Shown: positions 36,202 to 45,365 of the stretch, piece after piece
Layout: each line of letters opens with the position of its first letter
Position numbering within the stretch: position 1 is the first letter of the stretch
From: Bradyrhizobium guangzhouense
GTDB lineage: Bacteria > Pseudomonadota > Alphaproteobacteria > Rhizobiales > Xanthobacteraceae
Assembly (NCBI RefSeq): GCF_004114955.1
Contig: NZ_CP030053.1
Span: forward strand, 5,270,001-5,334,000
Direction of reading: 5' to 3'
DNA: 64,000 nucleotides
Made by a program: the position numbers and the translations under genes
The notes under the pieces: model-generated
The model's database searches: none
What the model was told of the DNA's origin: nothing
What the model saw: only the letters and a program-made list of their open reading frames with translations

Positions 36202-37866
36202 CTACTCCGCTGGCGCAGCATGCATCTCCGGATGTGACGCATAGTGCTCGCTGCCGCGCCGGCTGAGCGCATACAATCCGGCCGCCATCACCGCATAGGC
36301 GAATGCGACCGAAGGCGTCACACCAAAGCCGCCGCCCATGCCCACGGCTTCTCCGTGCATGAAGCCGAAATAGGTCAGGACCGCGCCGACGAGCGAGAAG
36401 GCCGACGCCTTCTCAAAATCACGCTCGATGATGAAGACGCCGATAGCGCCGAGGATGAGGCCCGCCAGAATCGAGCCGCCACCCATCACTTCGAGCCCGT
36501 GATAGATCACGCCCTGCTGCGGCAGCGCCGCGATGGCAGCCGCCTTGACTGCATCGGCCTTGTCGGCAGCCATGCCGCCGACAGTCCCCGCCGCCATCAT
36601 GGTTGAGCCGAGCATGGTGTCGATCTGCAGCTTGGCCCAGGCGGCCAGATGCGGCGTAAACGCCAGCGCAACGGCGGGCGCGTGCTTTGACGGCGTGGTC
36701 TGGAAGGCCTGCGCAGTCATCAGCATGCCGATATAGAGCAGGATCGGCGAGATTGCGACGACGGGCACCAGCGCCAGCAGGACCGAAATGACGCCAAACC
36801 AGGACAAGACCACCACCATGACGCCGGTCGCAGCCGAGTAGCCGATGCGTCCGCCCATCGCTTTCCAGCCGGGATGACCGATATAGACGGCGTTGATGAA
36901 CGGATTGCCCATCAGGCAGCCGATCAGGCTGACAACGCCATCGGCAGTCAACACGCGCGTGGTCGGATATTCGTCGCCGGCGGCTTCCGCGCTCTCGACA
37001 TTATCCATGGCCTCGACGAGGTCATAGATGCCGAACGGAATGGCGGTGACCAGAATGACGCCGAGATATTCGAAGCCGGAGAAGACATAGTTCGCCGCGG
37101 GGATCGGCACCGAGAAGCCGAAATTGGCGAAGGCATCACCGACGCCCTTGAGGCTCAATCCGCCGAGGTTGAGACCGAGCATGTTCGAACCCCAGGCAAT
37201 GACCATGCCGACCACGATCGCAACCAGGCCGGCCGGAATGCCCTTGGGGTATTTCACGCCGCCGAACCAGCTCACCAGAATGATGGCAAAGCAGACGAGA
37301 CCGATCTGCGGCGTCATATACATTTCGAGCGCCGGGCGCATCGCGATGAAGGTCAGCGAGACCCCCGCAAGCGTGCCGAGCAACGCCGCGCGCGGGGTGA
37401 TCTTCCGGATGAACGGCGCGATGAAGCCGCCGATCATCAAAATAAAGCTCTGGAAGAACACCCAGACCAGACCAGCCGACCAGCCCTTGAGCGGGTCACC
37501 GGTCTTGAGCGTCACCGGCAGCATGATCACGAAGGTGACGATGAACATGTGCGGCACGCTGACGCCCGAGGGCAGCGCGCAGACGTCGCTGCGGCCGGTC
37601 TTTTGCGCGAGACGATAGGCGAGGAAGGCGTAGTAGAAGGTGGAGAGGCACATCATCAGCCCGAGCGCGGGCAGGATGCGGCCGAACACGAGGCTATCAG
37701 GCATCTTCAGCACGAAACGAAGCAGGCCCGTGAGCACCAGCATGTTGACGAGGATGTTGGTGCCGAAGCCGAAAAACGCGTTCCAGTCGCCTGATGTCCA
37801 TAGCGCCGGTTTGAACTCGGACGTATTGCTTTCAGACTTGCCGGCCGTCCCCGTCAATGTGCTCAT
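36202..37866 (-). CDS. NCS2/AzgA-like membrane permease
   Basis: 554 residues with about 12-14 hydrophobic segments. FGTNILVNMLVLTGLLRF, AALLGTLAGVSLTFIAM and GDEYPTTRVLTADGVVSLIGCLMGNPF fit the nucleobase/sulfate-type permease superfamily in the broad sense. NCS2 members carry purines, pyrimidines or ascorbate. ATG follows AGGAG. It is 19 bp behind a biuret-hydrolase-like gene, so it may bring in the substrate of that enzyme (biuret, ureido compounds or pyrimidine products); this link is inference. Confidence 0.82.
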   Translation of the reverse strand: MSTLTGTAGKSESNTSEFKPALWTSGDWNAFFGFGTNILVNMLVLTGLLRFVLKMPDSLVFGRILPALGLMMCLSTFYYAFLAYRLAQKTGRSDVCALPSGVSVPHMFIVTFVIMLPVTLKTGDPLKGWSAGLVWVFFQSFILMIGGFIAPFIRKITPRAALLGTLAGVSLTFIAMRPALEMYMTPQIGLVCFAIILVSWFGGVKYPKGIPAGLVAIVVGMVIAWGSNMLGLNLGGLSLKGVGDAFANFGFSVPIPAANYVFSGFEYLGVILVTAIPFGIYDLVEAMDNVESAEAAGDEYPTTRVLTADGVVSLIGCLMGNPFINAVYIGHPGWKAMGGRIGYSAATGVMVVVLSWFGVISVLLALVPVVAISPILLYIGMLMTAQAFQTTPSKHAPAVALAFTPHLAAWAKLQIDTMLGSTMMAAGTVGGMAADKADAVKAAAIAALPQQGVIYHGLEVMGGGSILAGLILGAIGVFIIERDFEKASAFSLVGAVLTYFGFMHGEAVGMGGGFGVTPSVAFAYAVMAAGLYALSRRGSEHYASHPEMHAAPAE

Positions 37867-37885
37867 GAGAATACTCCTGTGTGGT

Positions 37886-38575
37886 CTAAACCTTCATTGC
37901 CTCCAAGACTGCGGCTGAGGTCGCGACCCAGCCGAAGATGCCGCCTTGGGCCTTGATCATCTTCAGGCCCATCTCGTGAAACTCGGGGAAGTAGGATGCG
38001 CAGCCGTCCGAGATGACGACGCAGCGATAGCCGCGGTCATTGGCCTCGCGCACGGTGGTGTTGACGCACACCTCGGTGGTGACGCCGCACACGAGCAGAT
38101 TCTCGATGCCGTATTTCTCAAGCACATCGGAGAGCTCGGTGGCGTAGAACGCGCCCTTGCCGGGCTTGTCGATCACGACCTCGCTGTCGAGCGGATAAAG
38201 CTCGGGGATGATGTCGTGACCGGCTTCGCCACGAATGAGAATGCGGCCCATCGGGCCGGGATCGCCGATGCGCAACGACGGCGCGCCGCGCTCGACTTTC
38301 GCCGGCGGCGCGTCGGACAGATCCGGCAGATGTCCCTCGCGGGTGTGGATCACCAGCATGCCGGTGTCGCGTGCGGCTTTCAGCACCGCGCTAATCGGCC
38401 TCACCGCACGTGCGAGCTGGCTGACGTCATTGCCGAGCGTCTCGCCGAAGCCGCCAGGCTCCATGAAGTCGCGCTGCATGTCGATGATTACAAGCGCGGT
38501 CGACGACCAGTCGAGCTTGATCGGCTCGGGCTCGGCGCTGATGACGCCCTGTGTCGGCTTGGTTGAGTTCAACAT
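37886..38575 (-). CDS. Isochorismatase-fold cysteine amidohydrolase (biuret hydrolase-like)
   Basis: 229 residues. Catalytic triad of the family at D32 ([10 protein letters not shown]), K136 or K139 (DKPGKGAF) and C169 (GVTTEVCV). The stretches [29 protein letters not shown] and [10 protein letters not shown] closely resemble rhizobial biuret hydrolase BiuH as I remember it; ureidoacrylate hydrolase RutB is a more distant relative. Expected reaction: hydrolysis of biuret or a similar amide, releasing ammonia. ATG at 38575; in-frame ATGs upstream would add a basic tail. Cotranscribed with the permease. Confidence 0.88.
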   Translation of the reverse strand: MLNSTKPTQGVISAEPEPIKLDWSSTALVIIDMQRDFMEPGGFGETLGNDVSQLARAVRPISAVLKAARDTGMLVIHTREGHLPDLSDAPPAKVERGAPSLRIGDPGPMGRILIRGEAGHDIIPELYPLDSEVVIDKPGKGAFYATELSDVLEKYGIENLLVCGVTTEVCVNTTVREANDRGYRCVVISDGCASYFPEFHEMGLKMIKAQGGIFGWVATSAAVLEAMKV

Positions 38576-38780
38576 GACGCAGGCCCCCGCGAGAACTCTC
38601 TTTGAGGAGTTCTGCAAACGCCGTGCCATTGTGTACAATTGCGGTGACGTGCGGACCGCGACGGAAATCGTCGTGCGCTCAGAAGGTTACGCCGGCGATC
38701 GACGCCTGCTTATTCCCTGTGCGACGGCTTTGCGACGTGCATTTGCCTAGAGGATGAGCGGTGGCCGCGCACTCTCCATC

Positions 38781-38822
38781 CGTCATTCCGGGGCGCGACG
38801 AAGGCGCGAGCCCGGAATGACG
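38781..38822. repeat. REP-like palindrome
   Basis: 12-bp arms CGTCATTCCGGG / CCCGGAATGACG around a GC-rich loop, between two genes. Hairpins of this sequence (GTCATTCCGGGGCGCGA...) look like the intergenic palindromes that recur in Bradyrhizobium genomes; only this copy is in the window. Could also stop transcription from either side. Confidence 0.6.
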
Positions 38823-38850
38823 AGCGGAGGAACTGGGCGAAGCTTTGCCC

Positions 38851-39804
38851 CTACCGCGCCGCCCCATGCAGCCGCTGATGCTCCTCCTCATACGGCGCAT
38901 AAGAGTCCTTCAGCGTCGCCATGTTGAGCAGCATGGTCGCGACCATCGCGCCAGCCGCGTCGAACACTCGCGTCTTGACCCAGGCGCTCTCGGTGCGTCG
39001 GCTGCCGGACAGGGCGACCACTTCGCGCTCGACCTCATACTCTTCGTCGACGAAGAGCGGCCCCTTCATCAGCCGGATCTCCTGGTCGGCGAACAGGCCG
39101 ACGGCCGGTCCCTTTGCCGGCAGTGGATCGTCCTTGGAGCGGTACTGGAACAGCACGCTCAGCATCTCCATCGGGATGATCGCCTTCCGCCACGGATTGG
39201 CGGCGCTCGAATAGTAAGGCGAGTTTTCGGTGATGACTGCGAGCTTCTGCCTGAGCGAGAACGGATAGAGGTCGCCCATGTTCTGATCGAAGGCCATCCG
39301 CACCTGCTGCCGCTTGCTCGTGTGCGCCACCTTCACATCGCGCAGGATGACGGGATCGGTAAGCGGCTTGAGCTCGGTCAGGCGCGTCTCGAGCGCCGTC
39401 GCGACTTGCGCTTCGCCGACCGAGGCCGTGCCGCGCAGCACCTCGGTGCCGTCGCGCTTCACCATCTGGATCTGGCACTGGCTCGTTCCAGGCAACGGCT
39501 TCGACAGGATCGCCTGCACGTCCTCGCCTTCGAAGCAGGCATTGCGATAATGCGCGGACAGACAGCCACTCTCAAACCACGCCTGTCCCCACAGCCGCGC
39601 GCCGAGCGGCGCGAACTGGCTGAAATGCGTTGGGCCCTCGATGGTGCCGCCCTTGAAGCCGAGCTTCTGCGCGGTGGCATCGTCGTGGATGGAGGCGTGC
39701 GCGTCGTAAACCTGCGCGTGCAGCATCTGGCGCGGCTGGCGCCACGGCCCGATCAGCGCCTCGGCGGTTTCGGTGATCTCGGTGTTGAACGCGCTTGAAG
39801 TCAT
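38851..39804 (-). CDS. Hotdog/MaoC-like protein of unknown function
   Basis: 317 residues, soluble, no signal peptide. The N-terminal half (HDDATAQKLGFKGGTIEGPTHFSQF) is typical of hotdog-fold dehydratase-like proteins acting on acyl-CoA. ATG at 39804 follows GGAGGAG; an ATG four codons upstream is less likely. Divergent from the indolepyruvate oxidoreductase gene, 163 bp apart, which may mean a shared role in acyl or aryl-CoA metabolism. No precise function assigned. Confidence 0.75.
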   Translation of the reverse strand: MTSSAFNTEITETAEALIGPWRQPRQMLHAQVYDAHASIHDDATAQKLGFKGGTIEGPTHFSQFAPLGARLWGQAWFESGCLSAHYRNACFEGEDVQAILSKPLPGTSQCQIQMVKRDGTEVLRGTASVGEAQVATALETRLTELKPLTDPVILRDVKVAHTSKRQQVRMAFDQNMGDLYPFSLRQKLAVITENSPYYSSAANPWRKAIIPMEMLSVLFQYRSKDDPLPAKGPAVGLFADQEIRLMKGPLFVDEEYEVEREVVALSGSRRTESAWVKTRVFDAAGAMVATMLLNMATLKDSYAPYEEEHQRLHGAAR

Positions 39805-39967
39805 GGGCTCCTCCACAGGCAGCCATGACTAGCAGGCCCGCCACGGATGCGGCCAGCGATATTGACTTCGGTGCGCCATGCTTTTGACTGCTGACACCCG
39901 CTTCGCAAGTCGCCCAGCTTTCCGTGGCGCAAAATTCCCACCGGACGAGACGACGAGGACTTCTGAA

Positions 39968-42900
39968 ATGACGCTGTTGCAGGTCGAGCTGGACGATAAA
40001 TACCGGCTCGAATCGAAGCGGATCTTCCTGTCCGGCACCCAGGCCCTGGTCCGCCTGCCCATGTTGCAGCGCGAACGCGACCGGCTTCAGGGGCTCAACA
40101 CCGGCGGCTTCATCTCCGGCTATCGCGGTTCCCCGCTCGGCATGTACGACCACGCGCTGTGGCGCGCGAAGTCGCACCTGCAGCAGCACGACATCGCTTT
40201 CGTTCCCGGCCTGAACGAGGATCTGGCGGCGACCGCCGTCTGGGGCAGCCAGCAGGTCGGCCTGTTTCCCGGCGCCAAGGTCGATGGTGTGTTCGGCATC
40301 TGGTATGGCAAGGGCCCCGGCGTCGACCGCTCGGTTGACGCGCTCAAGCATGCCAATGCCGCCGGCACCTCGCTCAATGGCGGCGTGCTGGCGCTCGCCG
40401 GCGACGACCATGGCTGCCAGTCCTCAACGCTGGCGCATCAGAGCGAGCAGGTGTTCGCGGCCGCGCTGATCCCCGTGATCAATCCGGCAACGCTGCAGGA
40501 CTATCTCGATCTCGGCCTCTACGGCTTTGCGCTGTCGCGCTTCTCCGGCTGCTGGGTCGGTTTCAAGGCGATCAGCGAGACGGTCGAGAGCTCGGCCTCG
40601 ATCGACAGCGATCCCGAGCGCATCAAGATCGTGCTCCCCGACGATTTCGAAATGCCGCCCGGCGGGCTCAACATCCGCTGGCCCGATCCGCCGCTGGAGG
40701 CCGAGAAGCGCCTGTTCGGCCCGAAGATGGCCGCCGTGCAGGCGTTTGCCCGCGCCAACCGGCTCGACCGCATCGTGCTCGATTCCAAGCCGGCTCGACT
40801 CGGCATCGTCGCGACCGGCAAGGCCTATCTCGACCTGCGCCAGGCGCTGGCCGACCTCGGGATCACCGACAAGGATGCGCAGGATCTGGGCTTACGCATC
40901 TACAAGGTCGCACTGACCTGGCCGCTGGAGGAAAGCGGCGCCAGGCGCTTTGCCGAAGGCCTGCAAGACGTGCTTGTCGTCGAGGAGAAGCGCGGCTTCA
41001 TCGAAGACCAGCTGATGCGCATCCTCTACAATATCCACGCGTCGAAACGTCCGACGGTCACGGGCAAGCGCGATGAGAGCGGCGCGCCGCTGCTGCCGAG
41101 CGAAGGCGAGCTGACGCCGACCATCGTCGCGGGCGCGCTCGTGGCGCGCTTGCGCAGGCTCGGCCATCACAGCCCGGTGCTGGAGCAGCGCCTCGCGCGG
41201 CTCGAGGCCTTCGACAATCCCGTCACGACAAGCACACAGATCAAGCTGGCGCGCACGCCGTTCTTCTGCTCGGGCTGCCCGCACAATACCTCGACCCGCG
41301 TACCCGAGGGAAGCCGGGCGATGGCCGGCATCGGCTGCCACGGCATGGCGCTGAGTATGCCGACCCGCCGCACCGATTTGATTTCGCATATGGGCGCCGA
41401 GGGCGTGAACTGGATCGGCCAGTCGCCCTTCACCACCGAGAAGCACATCTTCCAAAATCTCGGCGACGGCACCTATACCCATTCCGGCTTGCTGGCGCTG
41501 CGTGCGGCCTCAGCGGCCGGCATCAACATCACCTACAAGATCCTCTACAACGATGCCGTGGCGATGACCGGCGGCCAGCCGGCCGAAGGCGCCTTCAATG
41601 TCGCGCAGATCGCGCATCAGGTCTGGGCCGAGGGCGTCAAGCGTCTCGCGATCGTCTCGGACGATCCGAGCAAATACCCTGACGGCAATTACTTCCCGCA
41701 GGGCGCGACGATTCATCACCGCCGCGAGCTCGATGCCGTGCAGCGCGAACTGCGCGATATCAAGGGCCTGACGGTCCTGATCTACGACCAAACCTGCGCC
41801 GCGGAAAAGCGCCGCCGCCGCAAGCGCGGCCTCTATCCCGATCCGGCAAAGCGCGCCTTCATCAACGAGCTTGTCTGCGAAGGCTGCGGCGATTGCTCGC
41901 AGGCGTCCAACTGCGTCTCGGTGCAGCCGCTGGAGACCGAGTTCGGCCGCAAGCGCCAGATCGACCAATCCAACTGCAACAAGGACTTTTCCTGCGTCGA
42001 AGGCTTTTGCCCGAGCTTTGTGACCGTGCACGGCGGCTCGCTGAAGCGGATGAAGACGTCGGCCGTCGATTCCGGCCAACTGTTCGCGGATTTGCCGCTG
42101 CCGCCCGCACGTGAGCTTGATGGACCCTACAACATCCTCGTCACCGGCATCGGCGGCACCGGCGTCATCACCATCGGCGCGCTACTCGGCATGGCCGCTC
42201 ATGTCGACGGCCGCGGCTGCTCGGCGCTGGACTTCACCGGCCTGTCGCAGAAGAACGGCGCGGTGATGAGCCATGTGCGCATCGCGCCGAAGCCGGAGGA
42301 CATTTCCGCGGTCCGCATCACCACCGGCGGCGCCGACGTCATCCTCGGCTGCGACATGATCGTCTCGGCCGGGCCGAGCGCCCTCAGTCGCGCCGAGCGC
42401 GGCGTGACCAAGGCCTATGTCAACGCCGACCTGCAGCCGACCGCGAGCTTCGTGCAAAACCCCGATATCGATTTCGAGATGGGCACGATGCAGACCGTTT
42501 TGCGCGATGCCGTCGGCGACAAGAACCTCGAGATCATCGACGCCACCGGTATCGCCGCCGCGCTGATGGGCGACACCATCGCGACCAACCCCTTCATGCT
42601 CGGCTTCGCCTTCCAGAAGGGCGCGATCCCGCTGTCCCTGGAGGCCCTGCTCCGCGCCATCGAGATCAACGGCGCCGCAATCGAGATGAATAAGCTCGCC
42701 TTCACCTGGGGGCGCCTCGCCGCGCACGACATGTCGCGGGTGCGCAGCGTGCTGCAATTCAAGAACCGGGCGTCCGCGCCGAGCAAATCGCTTGACGACA
42801 TCATCGCGACCCGTGCCGAATTCCTAACCGGCTATCAGGACAAGGCGTACGCGGATAACTACCTCGCAGCCGTCGCCAAGGTGCGCAAAGCGGAAGCTGT

Positions 42901-43444
42901 CGCTTCGCCTGGCTCTTCGGAGCTGACCGAGGCCGTGGCGAAGAACCTGTTCAAGCTGATGTCCTACAAGGACGAGTACGAGGTCGCGCGGCTCTATATC
43001 GACGGCAGCTTTGCCAGGAGGGTGTCGGAGAAATTCGACGGCGACTTCACGCTGAAGTACCATCTGGCCCCGCCGATCTTCGCAAAGCGCGACAAGACGA
43101 CGGGACGGTTGCAGAAGCAGGAGTTCGGCGCCTGGATGATCCACGCTTTCCGCGTGCTGGCGAAGCTGAAATTCCTGCGCGGCGGCGCCTTCGATCCGTT
43201 CGGCCGCACCGAGGAGCGCCGGAGCGAGCGAAAGCTGGTCGCGGATTATCTCGGCATGATCGATCAGCGGATGCCCGGACTGAGAGCGGAGCAGATCCCG
43301 CTGCTGGCGAAGCTTGCCCGCGTGCCGGAGACGATCCGCGGTTTCGGCCACGTCAAGGAAGCCAACATCAAGCTGGCGGCGGCCGAGAAGGCCCGGCTTG
43401 AGGCGGAGCTGGAGAACAGCCGATTTGCGGCGGCAGCGGAGTAG
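39968..43444 (+). CDS. Fused indolepyruvate:ferredoxin oxidoreductase
   Basis: 1158-residue single-chain 2-oxoacid:ferredoxin oxidoreductase. Thiamine-diphosphate-binding alpha-like parts occupy about 1-620, with a CSGCPHN site near 432. A cysteine cluster CEGCGDCSQASNC begins near 636. The gamma domain begins GIGGTGVITIGALLGMAAH near 724 and continues to the C-terminus. It decarboxylates aryl-pyruvates (from Trp, Phe, Tyr) to acyl-CoA with transfer of electrons to ferredoxin; single-chain forms are common in aerobic Proteobacteria. ATG at 39968 preferred over 39878, with GAGGA upstream. Confidence 0.93.
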   Translation: MTLLQVELDDKYRLESKRIFLSGTQALVRLPMLQRERDRLQGLNTGGFISGYRGSPLGMYDHALWRAKSHLQQHDIAFVPGLNEDLAATAVWGSQQVGLFPGAKVDGVFGIWYGKGPGVDRSVDALKHANAAGTSLNGGVLALAGDDHGCQSSTLAHQSEQVFAAALIPVINPATLQDYLDLGLYGFALSRFSGCWVGFKAISETVESSASIDSDPERIKIVLPDDFEMPPGGLNIRWPDPPLEAEKRLFGPKMAAVQAFARANRLDRIVLDSKPARLGIVATGKAYLDLRQALADLGITDKDAQDLGLRIYKVALTWPLEESGARRFAEGLQDVLVVEEKRGFIEDQLMRILYNIHASKRPTVTGKRDESGAPLLPSEGELTPTIVAGALVARLRRLGHHSPVLEQRLARLEAFDNPVTTSTQIKLARTPFFCSGCPHNTSTRVPEGSRAMAGIGCHGMALSMPTRRTDLISHMGAEGVNWIGQSPFTTEKHIFQNLGDGTYTHSGLLALRAASAAGINITYKILYNDAVAMTGGQPAEGAFNVAQIAHQVWAEGVKRLAIVSDDPSKYPDGNYFPQGATIHHRRELDAVQRELRDIKGLTVLIYDQTCAAEKRRRRKRGLYPDPAKRAFINELVCEGCGDCSQASNCVSVQPLETEFGRKRQIDQSNCNKDFSCVEGFCPSFVTVHGGSLKRMKTSAVDSGQLFADLPLPPARELDGPYNILVTGIGGTGVITIGALLGMAAHVDGRGCSALDFTGLSQKNGAVMSHVRIAPKPEDISAVRITTGGADVILGCDMIVSAGPSALSRAERGVTKAYVNADLQPTASFVQNPDIDFEMGTMQTVLRDAVGDKNLEIIDATGIAAALMGDTIATNPFMLGFAFQKGAIPLSLEALLRAIEINGAAIEMNKLAFTWGRLAAHDMSRVRSVLQFKNRASAPSKSLDDIIATRAEFLTGYQDKAYADNYLAAVAKVRKAEAVASPGSSELTEAVAKNLFKLMSYKDEYEVARLYIDGSFARRVSEKFDGDFTLKYHLAPPIFAKRDKTTGRLQKQEFGAWMIHAFRVLAKLKFLRGGAFDPFGRTEERRSERKLVADYLGMIDQRMPGLRAEQIPLLAKLARVPETIRGFGHVKEANIKLAAAEKARLEAELENSRFAAAAE

Positions 43445-43461
43445 TATTGCCCCACACTCAG

Positions 43462-43564
43462 TGTCATCGCCCGGCTCGACCGGGCGATCCAGTACTCCGA
43501 GACGACTGCGGTTAGATCGATGGGCCGCGGCGTACTGGATGCCCCGCTTTCGCGGGGCATGACG
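43462..43564. repeat. Dispersed palindromic repeat, copy 2
   Basis: About 103 bp, reverse orientation relative to the copy at 14787-14892: GTCATCGCCCGG...GGGCGATCCAGTACTCC at one end and GCGTACTGGATGCCCCGC...GGGGCATGAC at the other. It lies between convergent genes and may also end transcription. Confidence 0.75.
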
Positions 43565-43577
43565 GCGGTGGAGATGG

Positions 43578-45308
43578 CTAGACCGAGGACGAGGCTGCGG
43601 CCGTTCCGATAGCGACCGCAGCCTTCTCCGCCAGATGCCTGCCCGCGATATACCCGAACGTCAGCGCCGGCCCGAGCGTGATGCCCGGCCCCGGGTAATT
43701 CCCATTCATGATCGAGCCCATGTCGTTGCCGCAGGCATAGAGCCCCGCGATCGGCGTGCCGTCCTCGCGCAGCACGCGGGCCTGCGCGTCGACCTTCATG
43801 CCAATCGCGGTGCCGAGATCGGCGGGATGGATCCGCATCGCGAAGAATGGTGCACTGACGACCGGCGCAACGCAGGGGTTGGGCTTGTGGGCGGCATCGC
43901 CAAGATGGCGCTGGTAGACGGTGCTGCCGCGGCCGAATTCAGGATCGCGCCCCTCCCTCGCGCCTTCGTTGTAGTTCGCGATCGTCGCCGTGAGCACAGA
44001 GGGCTTGATGCCGACCTTCGCCGCCAGCTGCGCGACATCAGCAGCCTCGACCAGCTCGCCGCTCGCGACATAGCGCCGGACATTGCGCGTGTACGGCTTG
44101 ATGCGACCGAGACCATAAGCCCACAAGAACGCGCGGTCGCAGATCAGGTAGAACGGCCGGTCCGGTTCGCCATTGCCATCGCGCAGCATGGCAAGCACGA
44201 ACTCATGGTAGGATAGCGCCTCATTGACGAAGCGGCGGCCGGCCGCGTTGATGGCGATCACGCCCGGCTTGGCACGATCGGTCACCGTGTGCGGAAACAC
44301 GCCGCGGCTGCCGTCGCCGCGACGGAACAGAGAGGCCGGCACCCAATAGGCCGGGCTGGTCGCGTCCGTGTTCAGCGCAGCACCGGCCGTGGCTGCAAGC
44401 CGAAGCCCGTCACCGGTGCCTGATGCGTTGGTCGCCGAGACAAATCCCGCTGCCGCGGGAAAGAAGCGCTTGCGCAAAATCGCATCGTGCGAAAAGCCGC
44501 CTGTCGCGATGACCACGCCGCGGCGCGCAGCAATCGAACGGTCGCGCGAGCCGTGGCGAATGACGACCCCGCCGACACGATCGCCTTGCATCGACAAATC
44601 CTCGACGTCAACACTGAAGAGGAATTCGACCTGCCGCGCCAGAAGCGACGCATACAGTCTCGCGGCAAGCGCATTGCCGAGATGCAACGTCGTGCCACGC
44701 GGGCTACGCAGCCGCTGAAAGGCGTATTGGGAGACGAGACGAGCCGCGCGCAGGGTCGAACGCAAAGACTTTCCGATGCGGCGCAGATGCGGGATGTCGA
44801 GACGATTGACCATCATCCCGCCGAACAGCGTGAACTCCGGCAAGGGCGCACGGAGTCGCGCGAAAGCTTGGCCCAGCCGTGTGCCGTTGAACGCAACCGG
44901 CTCCAGCACGCGCCCGCCTGATGTCGCGCCCAGCCGCTCCGGATAATAATCCGGATAGACCTTTACCGGCTGAAGGCGAACTTCCGTGTTGGCTTCGAGA
45001 TACGCGATCGCCTCCGGGCCGCGCGCGAGGAAGGCGGCGCGCAAGCCGGCGTTGGCGGGCTCGGGCACGGTGCTCGACAGATACTGGACGGCATCCGTGA
45101 TGCTGTCGGAGAGCCCTGCCTCCTTCATCTTGGCATTGGCGGGGATCCAGACCATGCCGCCGGACCACGCGGTTGTGCCGCCGACAAAGGCGGTCTTCTC
45201 GATCACCAGCACGCGCAGCCCCTCGGCAGCGGCCACTGCCGCAGCCGTCATGCCGCCGGCGCCAGCACCAATGACAATGACGTCGTAGGTCTCATGCGCT
45301 GGCATCAT
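43578..45308 (-). CDS. FAD-dependent dehydrogenase (3-ketosteroid dehydrogenase / fumarate reductase-like)
   Basis: 576 residues. FAD-binding loop VIVIGAGAGGMTAAAVAAAEG and the following EKTAFVGGTTAWSGG are typical of the family; the C-terminal GNYPGPGITLGPALTFGYIAGRHLAE closes the FAD site. Related enzymes oxidise steroid ketones or reduce flavin-linked substrates; the exact substrate is unknown. Two adjacent ATGs (45308 and 45305) follow a weak ribosome site; a frame from 45344 adds an odd cysteine-rich tail. Confidence 0.88.
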   Translation of the reverse strand: MMPAHETYDVIVIGAGAGGMTAAAVAAAEGLRVLVIEKTAFVGGTTAWSGGMVWIPANAKMKEAGLSDSITDAVQYLSSTVPEPANAGLRAAFLARGPEAIAYLEANTEVRLQPVKVYPDYYPERLGATSGGRVLEPVAFNGTRLGQAFARLRAPLPEFTLFGGMMVNRLDIPHLRRIGKSLRSTLRAARLVSQYAFQRLRSPRGTTLHLGNALAARLYASLLARQVEFLFSVDVEDLSMQGDRVGGVVIRHGSRDRSIAARRGVVIATGGFSHDAILRKRFFPAAAGFVSATNASGTGDGLRLAATAGAALNTDATSPAYWVPASLFRRGDGSRGVFPHTVTDRAKPGVIAINAAGRRFVNEALSYHEFVLAMLRDGNGEPDRPFYLICDRAFLWAYGLGRIKPYTRNVRRYVASGELVEAADVAQLAAKVGIKPSVLTATIANYNEGAREGRDPEFGRGSTVYQRHLGDAAHKPNPCVAPVVSAPFFAMRIHPADLGTAIGMKVDAQARVLREDGTPIAGLYACGNDMGSIMNGNYPGPGITLGPALTFGYIAGRHLAEKAAVAIGTAAASSSV

Positions 45309-45365
45309 GCGGCAGGGGTCCAGAAGCGGGGCACGACACGTCATACCCCGACCGCGGGCCCGCAG

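Noticed and set aside
14787..43564. The two inverted repeats as ends of one large transposon
   Set aside because: The 28.6 kb between them holds ordinary metabolic genes and no transposase; the elements look like dispersed intergenic palindromes.
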